From Candidatus Pedobacter colombiensis (lineage in GTDB: Bacteria; Bacteroidota; Bacteroidia; Sphingobacteriales; Sphingobacteriaceae): 64,000 nucleotides of DNA. The notes under the pieces were generated by a model. It saw nothing but the letters and a program-made list of their open reading frames with translations. It was not told the DNA's origin and searched no databases. Positions 1 to 8,513 of the stretch are shown here, piece by piece. Each line of letters starts with the position of its first letter. The first letter of the stretch is position 1. The stretch lies in assembly GCA_029202485.1 (NCBI GenBank), contig CP119313.1, positions 3,906,001 to 3,970,000 on the forward strand. Reading direction: 5' to 3'. A program made the translations under genes and the position numbers.

Positions 1-1
1 G

Positions 2-886
2 AATGTACAAAAATCAGGACGTATGAAAATCCCTTTTGGAATTGCACAAATCGGCAAAGCATTTAGAAATGAGGTAATTGCCAGACAGTTCATCATGCGT
101 ATGCGTGAATTTGAACAAATGGAAATGCAATTCTTCGTTCGTCCGGGTGAAGACCAGAAATGGTTTGCCTACTGGAAAGAAGCTCGTCTAAGATGGCATA
201 CCGCATTGGGCACTCCAGCCGAAAAATACCGTTACCACGACCATGTTAAGTTAGCGCATTATGCCAATGCGGCTACAGACATTGAGTTCGAATTCCCATT
301 TGGATTTAAAGAAGTAGAAGGTATCCATAGTCGTACAGATTTCGATTTAAAGCAGCATCAGGAATTCTCCGGCAAGAAAATGCAGTACTTTGATAATGAT
401 TTAAATGAGGAAGGTAAGCCTTATGGAAACTATATTCCTTATGTAATTGAGACTTCAATTGGTTTAGACCGTATGTTCCTTTTAACCATGATCAATGCAT
501 ATGAAGAGCAAGATCTTAGTGATGGCGAAAAACAAGACAGCAGAACATTGTTGCGTTTACACCCTTGTTTAGCACCTTACAAAGTAGCGATCTTCCCTTT
601 AACCAAGAAAGATGGTCTGCCTGAAAAAGCAAGAGAGATTATGAATAATCTGAAGCTTGACTTCAACTGTATTTATGAAGAGAAAGATGCGATTGGTAAA
701 CGTTATCGTCGCCAGGATGCCATTGGTACTCCTTTCTGTGTAACAATAGATCACCAGACATTAGAGGATGATACCGTAACTATCCGTCACCGTGATACTA
801 TGGAGCAACAACGCATTGAGATTAAGCATCTGGATGAATTGATTGCAAGTAAGACAAGCTGGAAGACATTGCTTCGTAAAGATTAA
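2..886 (+). CDS. glyS: Glycine--tRNA ligase, C-terminal part (5' end outside window)
   Basis: Charges tRNA-Gly with glycine in the cytoplasm. The reading frame is open from base 2, so the gene begins before the window; the ATG at 23 is an internal methionine. The visible part starts in the class II catalytic core (motif 2 region, GIAQIGKAFRNEV; then TSIGLDRMF near motif 3). It ends with the HGTP anticodon-binding domain, starting around KVAIFPLTKKDG and including RYRRQDAIGTPFCVTID. This is the single-chain (alpha2, eukaryote-like) GlyRS used by Bacteroidota. It is convergent with sdhB, whose stop is only 13 nt away, and no hairpin terminator is visible between them. The identification is secure; only the N-terminus is missing. 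Confidence 0.95.
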   Translation, partial: NVQKSGRMKIPFGIAQIGKAFRNEVIARQFIMRMREFEQMEMQFFVRPGEDQKWFAYWKEARLRWHTALGTPAEKYRYHDHVKLAHYANAATDIEFEFPFGFKEVEGIHSRTDFDLKQHQEFSGKKMQYFDNDLNEEGKPYGNYIPYVIETSIGLDRMFLLTMINAYEEQDLSDGEKQDSRTLLRLHPCLAPYKVAIFPLTKKDGLPEKAREIMNNLKLDFNCIYEEKDAIGKRYRRQDAIGTPFCVTIDHQTLEDDTVTIRHRDTMEQQRIEIKHLDELIASKTSWKTLLRKD

Positions 887-899
887 AAAATGGAGTATC

Positions 900-1649
900 T
901 TATGTGTTTCTCAACACTTTACTAAGCGTGTATTCCCAGTTCATTCTGGCAATATTTAGCACCGAAATGCTTTGAGGGCATTCTACTTCGCAGGCTTCTG
1001 TATTGGTACAATGCCCAAACTGCTCATCATCCATTTGCTGAACCATAGCTAGTGCCCGCTTCCTCGATTCTATTTCTCCTTGCGGTAATTTAGCCAAATG
1101 CGCTATTTTAGCGGAAGTAAACAATGCCGCACTCGAATTTTTGCAGGTAGCTACACAAGCCCCGCAGCCAATACAAGCAGCAGAATCAAAAGCCGATTCG
1201 GCATCTTCATGACTAATGGGAATCCCATTGGCTTCAGGAGCCTGACCGGTATTTACGGACACAAAACCACCAGCCATAATGATTCTGTCGAATGCCGACC
1301 GATCTACCCTCAAATCTCGTTTTATCGGAAAGCCCTTCCCCCTAAACGGTTCTATATAAATCGTATCTCCATCTTTAAACTCACGCATGTGCAACTGGCA
1401 GGTCGTTAAATGAGCAACAGGTCCATGCGCCCTGCCATTGATCATCATTCCGCACTGCCCACAAATCCCTTCTCTGCAATCGTGATCAAATTCTACCGGC
1501 CTGTCACCTGCAAGCACCAATTGTTCATTTAAGGTATCCATCATCTCTAAAAAAGACATGTTAAGAATTACATTATCCAGGGTATAATCCACCATTTTAC
1601 CGGGACTACCAGCATCATTTTGCCTCCAAATTTTCAGATAAATCTTCAT
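900..1649 (-). CDS. sdhB: Succinate dehydrogenase/fumarate reductase iron-sulfur subunit
   Basis: Electron-transfer subunit of membrane-bound complex II, passing electrons between FAD in SdhA and the heme/quinone subunit. At 249 residues it has the usual length. Cysteines for the plant-type [2Fe-2S] cluster are C58, C63, C66 and C84. The C-terminal dicluster ferredoxin half has C159-x2-C162-x2-C165-x3-C169 and C214, C220, C224, enough for the [4Fe-4S] and the remaining centre. It is the last gene of the porin-transporter-sdhCAB operon, 12 nt after sdhA. The domain order and cysteine set leave little doubt; whether it works as dehydrogenase or fumarate reductase cannot be read from this subunit. 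Confidence 0.95.
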   Translation of the reverse strand: MKIYLKIWRQNDAGSPGKMVDYTLDNVILNMSFLEMMDTLNEQLVLAGDRPVEFDHDCREGICGQCGMMINGRAHGPVAHLTTCQLHMREFKDGDTIYIEPFRGKGFPIKRDLRVDRSAFDRIIMAGGFVSVNTGQAPEANGIPISHEDAESAFDSAACIGCGACVATCKNSSAALFTSAKIAHLAKLPQGEIESRKRALAMVQQMDDEQFGHCTNTEACEVECPQSISVLNIARMNWEYTLSKVLRNT

Positions 1650-1661
1650 AAGTCACTCCTC

Positions 1662-3578
1662 TTATTTATAACTTCTTACTGCCAGCTCTACGTTTTCAAA
1701 CTTCAAGGGCTCCGGAATTAGGATTTCGTCCTTGCCCTCACCTTGATATTGCCAGACCGATACAAAACAAAACTTTTCATCGTTTCTTAACGCTTCTCCT
1801 TCCGGCGTTTGATATTCTTCCCTGAAATGTGCCCCGCAAGACTCTTCTCGGGTCAGTGCGTCCTGACACATCAACTCTGCAACTTCCAGATAATCGCTCA
1901 CCCGACCTGCTTTTTCCAGCTCTCCATTCATCTCGTCCTCATCTCCACTCACTTTAAGATTTTGATAAAAATCTGAGCGCAATTCCCTGATTCCCTTTAT
2001 GGCCTTTAACAGCCCCTCTTTACTTCTCGACAAGCCACAATAATCATATAACAATTTACCTAGTGTTTTATGGTAATGATCAGCCGTTTTACTCCCCTTA
2101 ATAGAAACCAATTTAGAAAGATGCGCACGAACAACCACTTCAGCATCTACAAATTCCTGTCTTTCAACACTCAGCCGGGGTTCTTTAATTTCTCCTGAAA
2201 GATAGTTCGACACCGTATAAGGAGCCACAAAATAACCATCTACACAGGCTTGCAGCAAAGAATTAGCTCCGAGTCGATTTGCGCCATGATCTGCAAAATT
2301 TGCTTCACCCAATGCAAACAAGCCCGGGATAGTCGTCATTAATTCATAATCTACCCATAAACCACCCATTGAAAAATGTGCAGCCGGCGAGATCATCATG
2401 GGTTCTGTATAGGCATCAGTTGCCGTAATCTTATGGTACATATCAAACAGGTTCCCATACTTTTCTTTAATCTTTTGCTTTCCTTGTTCCTGAATGGCTT
2501 TCGAGAAGTCGAGGTACACTGCATTTTGCTGTGGCCCAACGCCAAATCCTGCATCTATCCGTTCTTTCGCTGCACGTGAAGAAATATCGCGGGGGGCAAG
2601 GTTTCCGAAAGCCGGATAGCGTCTTTCCAGATAATAATCGCGCTCCTCTTCCGGAATATCATTCGGCTTCCTACTTTCATTAGCCTTTAACGGTACCCAT
2701 ATCCGTCCATCATTTCTTAAAGATTCCGACATTAGTGTAAGCTTGCTTTGATAACTTCCGGACTGCGGCAAAGATGTTGGATGCACCTGCGTCCAGCTTG
2801 GGCAAGCCATAAACGCACCTTTTTTATGGGCACGCCAAATCGCTGAGGCATTACAGCCCATAGCCAGTGTAGACAAATAATAAATCTTTCCGAAGCCTCC
2901 CGAAGCCAGGATCACCGCATGTGCAGTGTGCCGTTCTATTTCGCCGGTATCCAGATTTCGTACAATTATTCCCCGGGCTTTTCCATCAACCAGCACCACA
3001 TCCAGCATTTCATGACGTGTAAAAAGTGATACCGTCTTAGCTGCTACCTGTCGCATTAAAGCCTGATAAGCACCCAATAGCAATTGTTGTCCGGTTTGTC
3101 CGCGTGCATAAAAAGTCCGGCTTACCTGTACCCCACCAAATGATCGGTTATTTAAATACCCCCCGTATTCCCTTCCAAAAGGCACCCCTTGCGCAACTGC
3201 CTGATCTATCAATTGAGCAGAACATTCGGCCAACCGATATACATTCGCTTCCCGCGAACGGAAATCACCGCCTTTAATGGTATCGTAAAACATCCGATAA
3301 GTACTATCGCCATCATTCTTATAGTTCTTCGCAGCATTTACACCTCCCTGAGCTGCTACAGAATGTGCGCGTCGTGCCGAATCCTGAAAACAGAATGAGG
3401 TAACATGGTATCCCATTTCTGCTAAAGATGCAGCAATTGAACTTCCTGCCAGCCCCGTACCCACAACAATAACATCCAGTTTTTTCCTATTGGCTGGATT
3501 AACCAATTTTGCATGATCTTTATAATAGGTCCATTTATCCTTTAATGGTCCCGGTGGTATTTTAGCATTCAGTTTCAT
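1662..3578 (-). CDS. sdhA: Succinate dehydrogenase/fumarate reductase flavoprotein subunit
   Basis: Catalytic subunit that interconverts succinate and fumarate. I start it at the ATG at 3578, which overlaps the sdhC stop as ATGA. A longer reading frame (to 3671) only re-reads the end of sdhC. The product is 638 residues and begins MKLNAKIPPGPL, like Bacteroidota homologues. It has the N-terminal dinucleotide fold (GTGLAGSS), the histidyl-FAD region (RRAHSVAAQGGVN), the capping domain and the substrate region HGANRLGANSLL. The 4-nt overlap implies translational coupling with sdhC. It lies behind a dicarboxylate transporter and a porin, which suggests a role in growth on external C4-dicarboxylates. 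From memory its sequence differs at many positions from the commonest Pedobacter SdhA, so it may be a second copy (inference). Confidence 0.95.
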   Translation of the reverse strand: MKLNAKIPPGPLKDKWTYYKDHAKLVNPANRKKLDVIVVGTGLAGSSIAASLAEMGYHVTSFCFQDSARRAHSVAAQGGVNAAKNYKNDGDSTYRMFYDTIKGGDFRSREANVYRLAECSAQLIDQAVAQGVPFGREYGGYLNNRSFGGVQVSRTFYARGQTGQQLLLGAYQALMRQVAAKTVSLFTRHEMLDVVLVDGKARGIIVRNLDTGEIERHTAHAVILASGGFGKIYYLSTLAMGCNASAIWRAHKKGAFMACPSWTQVHPTSLPQSGSYQSKLTLMSESLRNDGRIWVPLKANESRKPNDIPEEERDYYLERRYPAFGNLAPRDISSRAAKERIDAGFGVGPQQNAVYLDFSKAIQEQGKQKIKEKYGNLFDMYHKITATDAYTEPMMISPAAHFSMGGLWVDYELMTTIPGLFALGEANFADHGANRLGANSLLQACVDGYFVAPYTVSNYLSGEIKEPRLSVERQEFVDAEVVVRAHLSKLVSIKGSKTADHYHKTLGKLLYDYCGLSRSKEGLLKAIKGIRELRSDFYQNLKVSGDEDEMNGELEKAGRVSDYLEVAELMCQDALTREESCGAHFREEYQTPEGEALRNDEKFCFVSVWQYQGEGKDEILIPEPLKFENVELAVRSYK

Positions 3579-4252
3579 AGAACATGTTGAGTTAAGTAGA
3601 TATAAACAGGTATTACCGCAAAACCTATAGTAATGACATAGCTGTACCAGATCCCAAAAGTCCTTATCCATACCACATATTTTGGGTGATAAACACCTAA
3701 ACTTCTAGCGGCACTGAAAAAACCATGTAACAAGTGAAAACCTAATGCAAACATGCAAAGCACATAAAACAGCACATACCACAAATCCCCATAAACACCA
3801 ACAACAATGGTATAAAGATCTTTATATCCGGCCTTATCCACCGGCAAAGTGCCAAACTTATATCGATACCAGAAGTCCTTAAAATGAAATACCAGAAAAA
3901 CAAGAATGATGGTGCCTAATATCCCCATACTTCGCGAATACCATTTACTGGATGTCGCTCTCTGGTCGTACACATATTTACCTGCTGTTTTCTTATTTTT
4001 AAGCGTGATCACAAGTGCATCCAGACAGTGAATAATGATGGATGCATACAGCACATAAGAAATGATTTTGATAAAAACATTTCCTGATAAGAGCTCCGAA
4101 TAGCTATTAAACCTTTCCCGGGCTTGTTCTGCGGGTAAGAACAGTTGAAGGTTCCCCAACAGGTGGATGACCAGAAAAAAACAGAGAAACAATCCTGTCA
4201 GCGCCATCAGTATTTTTCGCATCAAGGTTGATGTTGTGTTGTTATGATCCAT
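3575..4252 (-). CDS. sdhC: Succinate dehydrogenase cytochrome b558 membrane subunit
   Basis: Single membrane anchor of the complex II found in Bacteroidota (no SdhD), binding heme b and exchanging electrons with menaquinone. The 225-residue product has about five hydrophobic helices: roughly 13-35, 55-80, 105-125, 150-180 and 195-220. Histidines lie in or near the helices (FFLVIHLLGN, SIIIHCLDAL, VFHFKDF, GFHLLHGFF), as expected for heme ligation. Its stop overlaps the sdhA start by 4 nt, and it begins 9 nt after the upstream dicarboxylate transporter, so all are one transcript. Confidence 0.92.
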   Translation of the reverse strand: MDHNNTTSTLMRKILMALTGLFLCFFLVIHLLGNLQLFLPAEQARERFNSYSELLSGNVFIKIISYVLYASIIIHCLDALVITLKNKKTAGKYVYDQRATSSKWYSRSMGILGTIILVFLVFHFKDFWYRYKFGTLPVDKAGYKDLYTIVVGVYGDLWYVLFYVLCMFALGFHLLHGFFSAARSLGVYHPKYVVWIRTFGIWYSYVITIGFAVIPVYIYLTQHVL

Positions 4253-4261
4253 AGTACTTGA

Positions 4262-5695
4262 TTAATAAATTCCAATTGCTTTCCACCATATACCGCCTAT
4301 GCCCATCCATATCACCAGAAATATGATGCTTAAAATAAATCCCCGCGACCACCACTCTTTCACTTCTACATAGGTGCTTCCAAAAAATACCGGTGCGGGG
4401 CCATGACCATAATGGGTAAGCGTTCCGTAAATGCCACCACAAAAACCTAGTGAAAGCGCAAGTAACATTGGCGGGATCCCTACTGAGATTCCTACCCCTA
4501 GCAAAGCGGCATACATAGAGGCTACATGCGCAGTAGCGCTGGCAAACATATAATGACTATAAAAATAAACCAGAATGATGATTGGAAAAGCCATCGTCCA
4601 GTCTAAGCTTCCTATTTTGCCTCTTACCTGCTCACTAAACCATGGTATTAATCCCAACTGGTTCAGTGCGCTGCCCATCATTACCAATGCCGAAAACCAA
4701 ACTATTGTGTCCCATGCCCCTTTTTCACTTTTAACATCCTCCCAGGTAAGTACCCTCGACAATAACAAAAACACCAAACCTATAAATGCCGTAGTAGTTG
4801 CATCAATTTTAAAGATGTCGCCTGTTATCCATAGAAACAACAACACAAAAAAGGCGATCAGCATTAGCCATTCATTAAGTGTTACGGCTCCCATTTCCTT
4901 TAATTTCTCTGCAGCCATTTTAGTAGCACCATGAGTCCTTTTAAGTTCTGGTGGATAGATCTTATATAAAATATAGGGTATAGCGATCAAGGAAATAATT
5001 CCGGGTATCAGAGCTGCCCACATCCACGACATCCATGTAATGTTTATCCCAAGATCTGCAGCAAATTTCTGACACATAGGGTTACTGGCAGTACCTGTTA
5101 AAAACATGGAAGAGGTAATCAGGTTAACATTATAGCAGTTTAAACTTAGGTAAGCACCCAGTTTACGATGCGTTTCCGGCTTTTCGGGTACTGAATCAAA
5201 ATTGAGAGCCATTGATTTCATAATCGGATAAATGATCCCACCACCCCGAGCCGTATTGCTGGGAATAGCCGGTGCCAATACCAGGTCGGCTAAACCAAGT
5301 CCGTAGCCCAAGCCCAATGAACTTCTCCCAAAAACCCTGATAAAAAGATAAGCTATTCTGCTGCCCAAACCTGTTTTTATAAAGCCCCGGGCAATGAAAA
5401 AAGAAATCCCAATCAACCAGATTACCTTATCGCCAAAGCTGCTTAAAGCCAGGGAAATTGACTTCCCCGGATTGCCAGGCGCCAAAACTCCTGTTAAAGC
5501 AACGAGCGCAATTGCAATCATCGACATGGTACCCATCGAGGCAGCTTTGAGGATAATTCCTAAAATGGTTGCTAAAAAAATAGCCAGTAAATGCCAAGCT
5601 TCGGGTTTTACCCCTCCCGGAATGGGCAAAAACCAAATTAACAAGCCAAAGGCCAGGGTCACTAAAATCATCTTGTAATTAATTTCCTGCATCAT
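4262..5695 (-). CDS. DASS/SLC13-family dicarboxylate transporter
   Basis: Inner-membrane carrier of the divalent anion:sodium symporter family (CitT/TtdT/SdcS relatives), expected to move succinate, fumarate, malate or tartrate. The protein is about 477 residues with many transmembrane helices, an SNT-type motif (PAIPSNTARGGG) in the first half, and a second one (TGTASNPMC) in the middle, the paired inverted-repeat substrate sites of this family. I place the start at the ATG at 5695, just after the porin stop; an in-frame ATG at 5728 would overlap the porin gene by 25 nt. Sitting between a porin and sdhCAB, it most likely feeds succinate or fumarate to that complex. Substrate and coupling ion are inferred. 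Confidence 0.88.
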   Translation of the reverse strand: MMQEINYKMILVTLAFGLLIWFLPIPGGVKPEAWHLLAIFLATILGIILKAASMGTMSMIAIALVALTGVLAPGNPGKSISLALSSFGDKVIWLIGISFFIARGFIKTGLGSRIAYLFIRVFGRSSLGLGYGLGLADLVLAPAIPSNTARGGGIIYPIMKSMALNFDSVPEKPETHRKLGAYLSLNCYNVNLITSSMFLTGTASNPMCQKFAADLGINITWMSWMWAALIPGIISLIAIPYILYKIYPPELKRTHGATKMAAEKLKEMGAVTLNEWLMLIAFFVLLFLWITGDIFKIDATTTAFIGLVFLLLSRVLTWEDVKSEKGAWDTIVWFSALVMMGSALNQLGLIPWFSEQVRGKIGSLDWTMAFPIIILVYFYSHYMFASATAHVASMYAALLGVGISVGIPPMLLALSLGFCGGIYGTLTHYGHGPAPVFFGSTYVEVKEWWSRGFILSIIFLVIWMGIGGIWWKAIGIY

Positions 5696-5703
5696 CTTAT
5701 GAG

Positions 5704-6837
5704 TTAAAACCGGGCCTGAACCTGGCAAATGATTCGATTGGTGTCGTATTGCGTTGTATTTGGAATATTGCGTTCATATCTGTCCATCAGAAAACCCAAT
5801 TGCACCCTAACCGCATAAGCTTCTGCAAATGATGCGCTCACCATCGGTATATAGCTTTGTCTTGAATTTCCTTCCAGCTTAAAATCGGAGTCCAGATATT
5901 CGTATCGGAAAGCAAATTCCAGATTTTTAAGCCTCACATTTTTAAAGCTATAACCAATATTTGGTTGTATATAAATCCCGCGCATGACAAAGCTGCTTAT
6001 TGGAATAACCGGATCTGCCTGTGCAAAATAAGCTACACTATTGATCCCCTGTTTATACTCCGAAACAAACTCTATATTCCACTTTTCATTCAGCTGCTTA
6101 TTATAATCAATATCAGCTCCATAAGCCCATAGCTTTTGTCCCATGTTGCTACCTGCTCCTGCACTTACGCCAAAAAGGGTACTTTTTCCCAATCCAAAAA
6201 CCAACCTGGCAGGAAAGATCTTGCCATCATCATTATCCGTTAACTGATTACGATTATTGCCATTAAAAACACCGATATAATATTTTATTGGAACGCTGCT
6301 GTCCTTTATTTCGCCAAAGTAACTCGCTCCGATCTGGAAACTTTGCCAGCTGTTGGCCCCAAAAAGGTAATATTGATTAGAGTAATCTATAGAACGTACA
6401 AAGTCGACCGGGTAATTGTCTTCCTGACCAAACTGCGGCCTGAACTGCCCAAACTGAAAATTCACATAATCATTAACACTGTATTTGATATAAGCATTTT
6501 CCAGCACCTTATTTTGCGGATTACCGGTAAAATCTCCAAAATTAACCAGCATCACCGCATTGATACGGTCGGTAATGGCCGCATTAACCTGTATCCGTGC
6601 CCGTTTTACGGAAAAAGAGTTATGAGAAAACCGCTCTGGGCCCGAGTGGTGCTTACCCGTAATATCTACATCCTCATCAAGAGAATAATTGAACTGGGTT
6701 TGCAGCATTCCGGAAAAATTGATCTTGCTTTTAGCTGTTACAGCTATATCAACACCTTGAGCATTTAAAAAAAAGGGAAAGCACAACAAAAAAACCTGCA
6801 GATAGATTTTCTTCATGCAGGATAAGAGCTGTTTCAT
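5704..6837 (-). CDS. Phosphate-selective porin O/P-type outer-membrane channel
   Basis: Trimeric-type outer-membrane beta-barrel of the OprO/OprP fold, 377 residues. It has a signal peptide (either from M1 or from the more typical MKKIYLQVF at 6816, cleaved near FLNAQG), many alternating amphipathic strands, motifs such as FQFGQFRPQFGQED, and a C-terminal phenylalanine as used by the BAM assembly machinery. The family name mentions phosphate, but members in Bacteroidota carry many anions. Being first in an operon with a dicarboxylate transporter and sdhCAB argues for dicarboxylate permeation (inference). Confidence 0.87.
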   Translation of the reverse strand: MKQLLSCMKKIYLQVFLLCFPFFLNAQGVDIAVTAKSKINFSGMLQTQFNYSLDEDVDITGKHHSGPERFSHNSFSVKRARIQVNAAITDRINAVMLVNFGDFTGNPQNKVLENAYIKYSVNDYVNFQFGQFRPQFGQEDNYPVDFVRSIDYSNQYYLFGANSWQSFQIGASYFGEIKDSSVPIKYYIGVFNGNNRNQLTDNDDGKIFPARLVFGLGKSTLFGVSAGAGSNMGQKLWAYGADIDYNKQLNEKWNIEFVSEYKQGINSVAYFAQADPVIPISSFVMRGIYIQPNIGYSFKNVRLKNLEFAFRYEYLDSDFKLEGNSRQSYIPMVSASFAEAYAVRVQLGFLMDRYERNIPNTTQYDTNRIICQVQARF

Positions 6838-6931
6838 AGAATAGTTAATTTGCGGTCGTTTGTACTACTGATAAAACAAAGTTTCATCCGTTTTGTTTAC
6901 AAAATCTTGCAATTACACCTTACCCCTACTT

Positions 6932-6972
6932 AGCCACCCAGTTTAGTCGCTCAGTTGAGCCACCCAGTTTAG
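6932..6972. repeat. Short tandem repeat, three 13-nt units
   Basis: Units AGCCACCCAGTTT, AGTCGCTCAGTTG and AGCCACCCAGTTT follow each other without a gap, and AG begins a fourth. Units 1 and 3 are identical; unit 2 differs at 4 positions. The repeat lies in the 221-nt gap between the oxidoreductase gene end and the porin start, roughly 100 nt upstream of the porin ATG on its strand. It could be a repeated regulator site for the porin-sdh operon, or slippage. Confidence 0.6.
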
Positions 6973-7006
6973 AGAAAAAATTCCTTCTCAGAAAAGACCT
7001 CGGAAA

Positions 7007-7027
7007 TTTTGCCTTCTTCAGGCAAAA
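7007..7027 (-). terminator. Hairpin downstream of the oxidoreductase gene
   Basis: Perfect 7-bp inverted repeat TTTTGCC/GGCAAAA with a 7-nt loop, about 30 nt after the stop of the minus-strand oxidoreductase gene. The stem is short and its outer pairs are A-T, so it is only a possible terminator between the redox cassette and the porin operon. Confidence 0.4.
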
Positions 7028-7058
7028 GGTTCCAGTCTTTGAAGAGAACGGTATTTTT

Positions 7059-7721
7059 TCATTCTTCGATCACAACATACCTTTTCTCTACACCAAGCTC
7101 TTCCAAAAAGCCAACCATTGCGGCAGTAAAAGCATCGGGACCACATACATAATAATAAGTTCCCTTCTTCCCTATATAAGCCTTAAGCAATTCACGATCT
7201 ATCGTTTTTCCAGTTAGCGCTTTATCTAGCGGGTCTTTCAAAACATTGATATCCTTATCACCAAGTATATATTTCAACTCTGTTTTGAGTATAATATCAC
7301 TTTCGTTATAATTGGCAAACAGTAAGGTATTTCCTTCCAATAAACCATCGTGTCTAAGCTGGCGGAGGATGGCAATAAAAGGCGTTATACCTGCCCCACC
7401 AGCAATAAATACACCCGATCCTTTATAATGGATTGTTCCAAAAACCTCATGAATGATCAATTCATCCCCGGTCTTTAATTTGGCAAGTTGTTCCGTTATT
7501 CCATGATGACCTTTATAAATTTTGATTGTAAATTCCAGGTAACCCCATTCATTGAGCGAAGTGAAGGTAAATGGTCTCAGCTCATCCCTTAGTTCAGCTT
7601 TGTTAATCGATACATCAGTAGCTTGTCCCGGTATAAAAGTAAACCCGAGGGGCTTTTCTATTACAAAACGTCTGACATTGTGTGTTACATCTTCAACACT
7701 TAATATTTTAACGACATGCAT
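7059..7721 (-). CDS. FAD/NAD(P)-binding oxidoreductase (ferredoxin reductase-like)
   Basis: Soluble flavoprotein of the ferredoxin-NADP reductase fold, 220 residues. The N-terminal FAD barrel has RPFTFTSL (FAD-binding RxxS/T). The nucleotide-binding half has GGAGITPFIAILR and ends YYVCGPDAFTAAM followed by LEELGVEKRYVVIEE. It lacks a fused ferredoxin or globin domain, so its electron partner is separate. It starts 10 nt after a DoxX-like membrane protein and is clearly co-transcribed with it, suggesting an electron-transfer pair at the inner membrane. The physiological substrate is unknown. Confidence 0.88.
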   Translation of the reverse strand: MHVVKILSVEDVTHNVRRFVIEKPLGFTFIPGQATDVSINKAELRDELRPFTFTSLNEWGYLEFTIKIYKGHHGITEQLAKLKTGDELIIHEVFGTIHYKGSGVFIAGGAGITPFIAILRQLRHDGLLEGNTLLFANYNESDIILKTELKYILGDKDINVLKDPLDKALTGKTIDRELLKAYIGKKGTYYYVCGPDAFTAAMVGFLEELGVEKRYVVIEE

Positions 7722-7731
7722 TTTACAATTG

Positions 7732-8118
7732 CTAAGATTTAGTGATGATCAATCCGGAAATTTTCGCCAGCGTATAAGCACCAATAGCCATAGCCAGATC
7801 GCGGACTGCTACATCCAGATAGCTACCACTTGCTAATAAAGTTAAAGCAATCAACACCAACCAGGCACTAACCAGGTAAGCTCCCTTTTGAGGATTTAGG
7901 AATACCCATATACCAGCTGCAATTTCAATTACGCCAACAATCATCATAAATACATGATCACTAAAAGGCAGCATGGAATTTAAGCCTGGGTTAAGATACT
8001 TCGTCCAATCGGTTAAAAGATTCGTAAACTTATCAGCACCGGCAACTATTGGTATTAAACCGTAGGTGAATTTTAAGAGTGTTTGAATGTTTTTGATTTC
8101 TTTTATTTCAGCTTCCAT
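7732..8118 (-). CDS. DoxX-like four-helix membrane protein
   Basis: Small integral membrane protein of 128 residues with about four hydrophobic segments (roughly 12-28, 55-75, 82-100, 105-122). The pattern GLIPIVAGADKFTNLL at the start of helix 1 is characteristic of DoxX/DUF4267-type proteins, and GVIEIAAGIWVFLNP lies between helices 2 and 3. It is the first gene of a two-gene operon with the FAD oxidoreductase. DoxX relatives act in quinone-linked or thiol redox systems; no specific role can be read here. Confidence 0.8.
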   Translation of the reverse strand: MEAEIKEIKNIQTLLKFTYGLIPIVAGADKFTNLLTDWTKYLNPGLNSMLPFSDHVFMMIVGVIEIAAGIWVFLNPQKGAYLVSAWLVLIALTLLASGSYLDVAVRDLAMAIGAYTLAKISGLIITKS

Positions 8119-8189
8119 GATTTTGGTTTTTATAGATTAGAGACAGGCTATTAAAAAAGGGTTACAAAATATTATTGCTGTGTCTGAAT

Positions 8190-8513
8190 TTAAGATCAAA
8201 CATTCATGAGAAGTTCGAAAATGAGAAAGATGCCAATCAATACTTAGCTGCTTGGCGTTGGAAAGATGGAGAAATTAAATGTCCTCATTTTAATCATCAT
8301 GACTATTATGTATTTTCCGATAGGATTAGCATGTGATCTGTAATCATGGAAAAGATCAATATGCACCCTAAAAGAGCTTTACACGGTATTTATATTCAGG
8401 TAAGTAAAAACATTTGCAAAAATATCTGGATGAGTTTAGACATCCATTCTAAAATAGGCGTTATCTTAGACCGTATGGAGTGTAGACTAAAATATAAAGA
8501 CTTAATAGCATGA
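8190..8513 (+). pseudogene. IS1595-family transposase remnant, internally deleted and frameshifted
   Basis: Frame 8190-8336 gives an N-terminal piece with KFENEKDANQYLAAWRWKDG followed by EIKCPHFNHHDYYVFS, matching the RW-x-DG...CPHC zinc-ribbon start of IS1595 transposases; the second Cys of CPHC is Phe here. A stop follows at 8334. The whole catalytic middle is gone. Downstream, HGIYIQVSK (8382 on), HLQKYLDEF (8411 on, shifted frame) and RLKYKDLIA (to 8510) match the usual C-terminus. Loss of the catalytic region and two frame changes make it inactive. Its TGA overlaps the KilA-N ATG as ATGA. Family assignment is from memory of conserved motifs. Confidence 0.65.

Noticed and set aside
3579..3671. 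Longer N-terminus for SdhA
   Set aside because: It re-reads the sdhC 3' end, has no homology, and the ATGA overlap at 3578 explains the start.
4242..4442. 66-codon minus-strand frame bridging the transporter and sdhC
   Set aside because: Out-of-frame reading of the transporter 3' end; both real genes around it are convincing.
6343..6768. 141-codon open frame on the plus strand
   Set aside because: Antisense shadow of the porin gene, without recognisable protein features.
8119..8145. 8-bp target duplication for the IS1595-like element
   Set aside because: The 8-10 bases flanking the two candidate ends do not match, so no duplication is claimed; the ends remain approximate.
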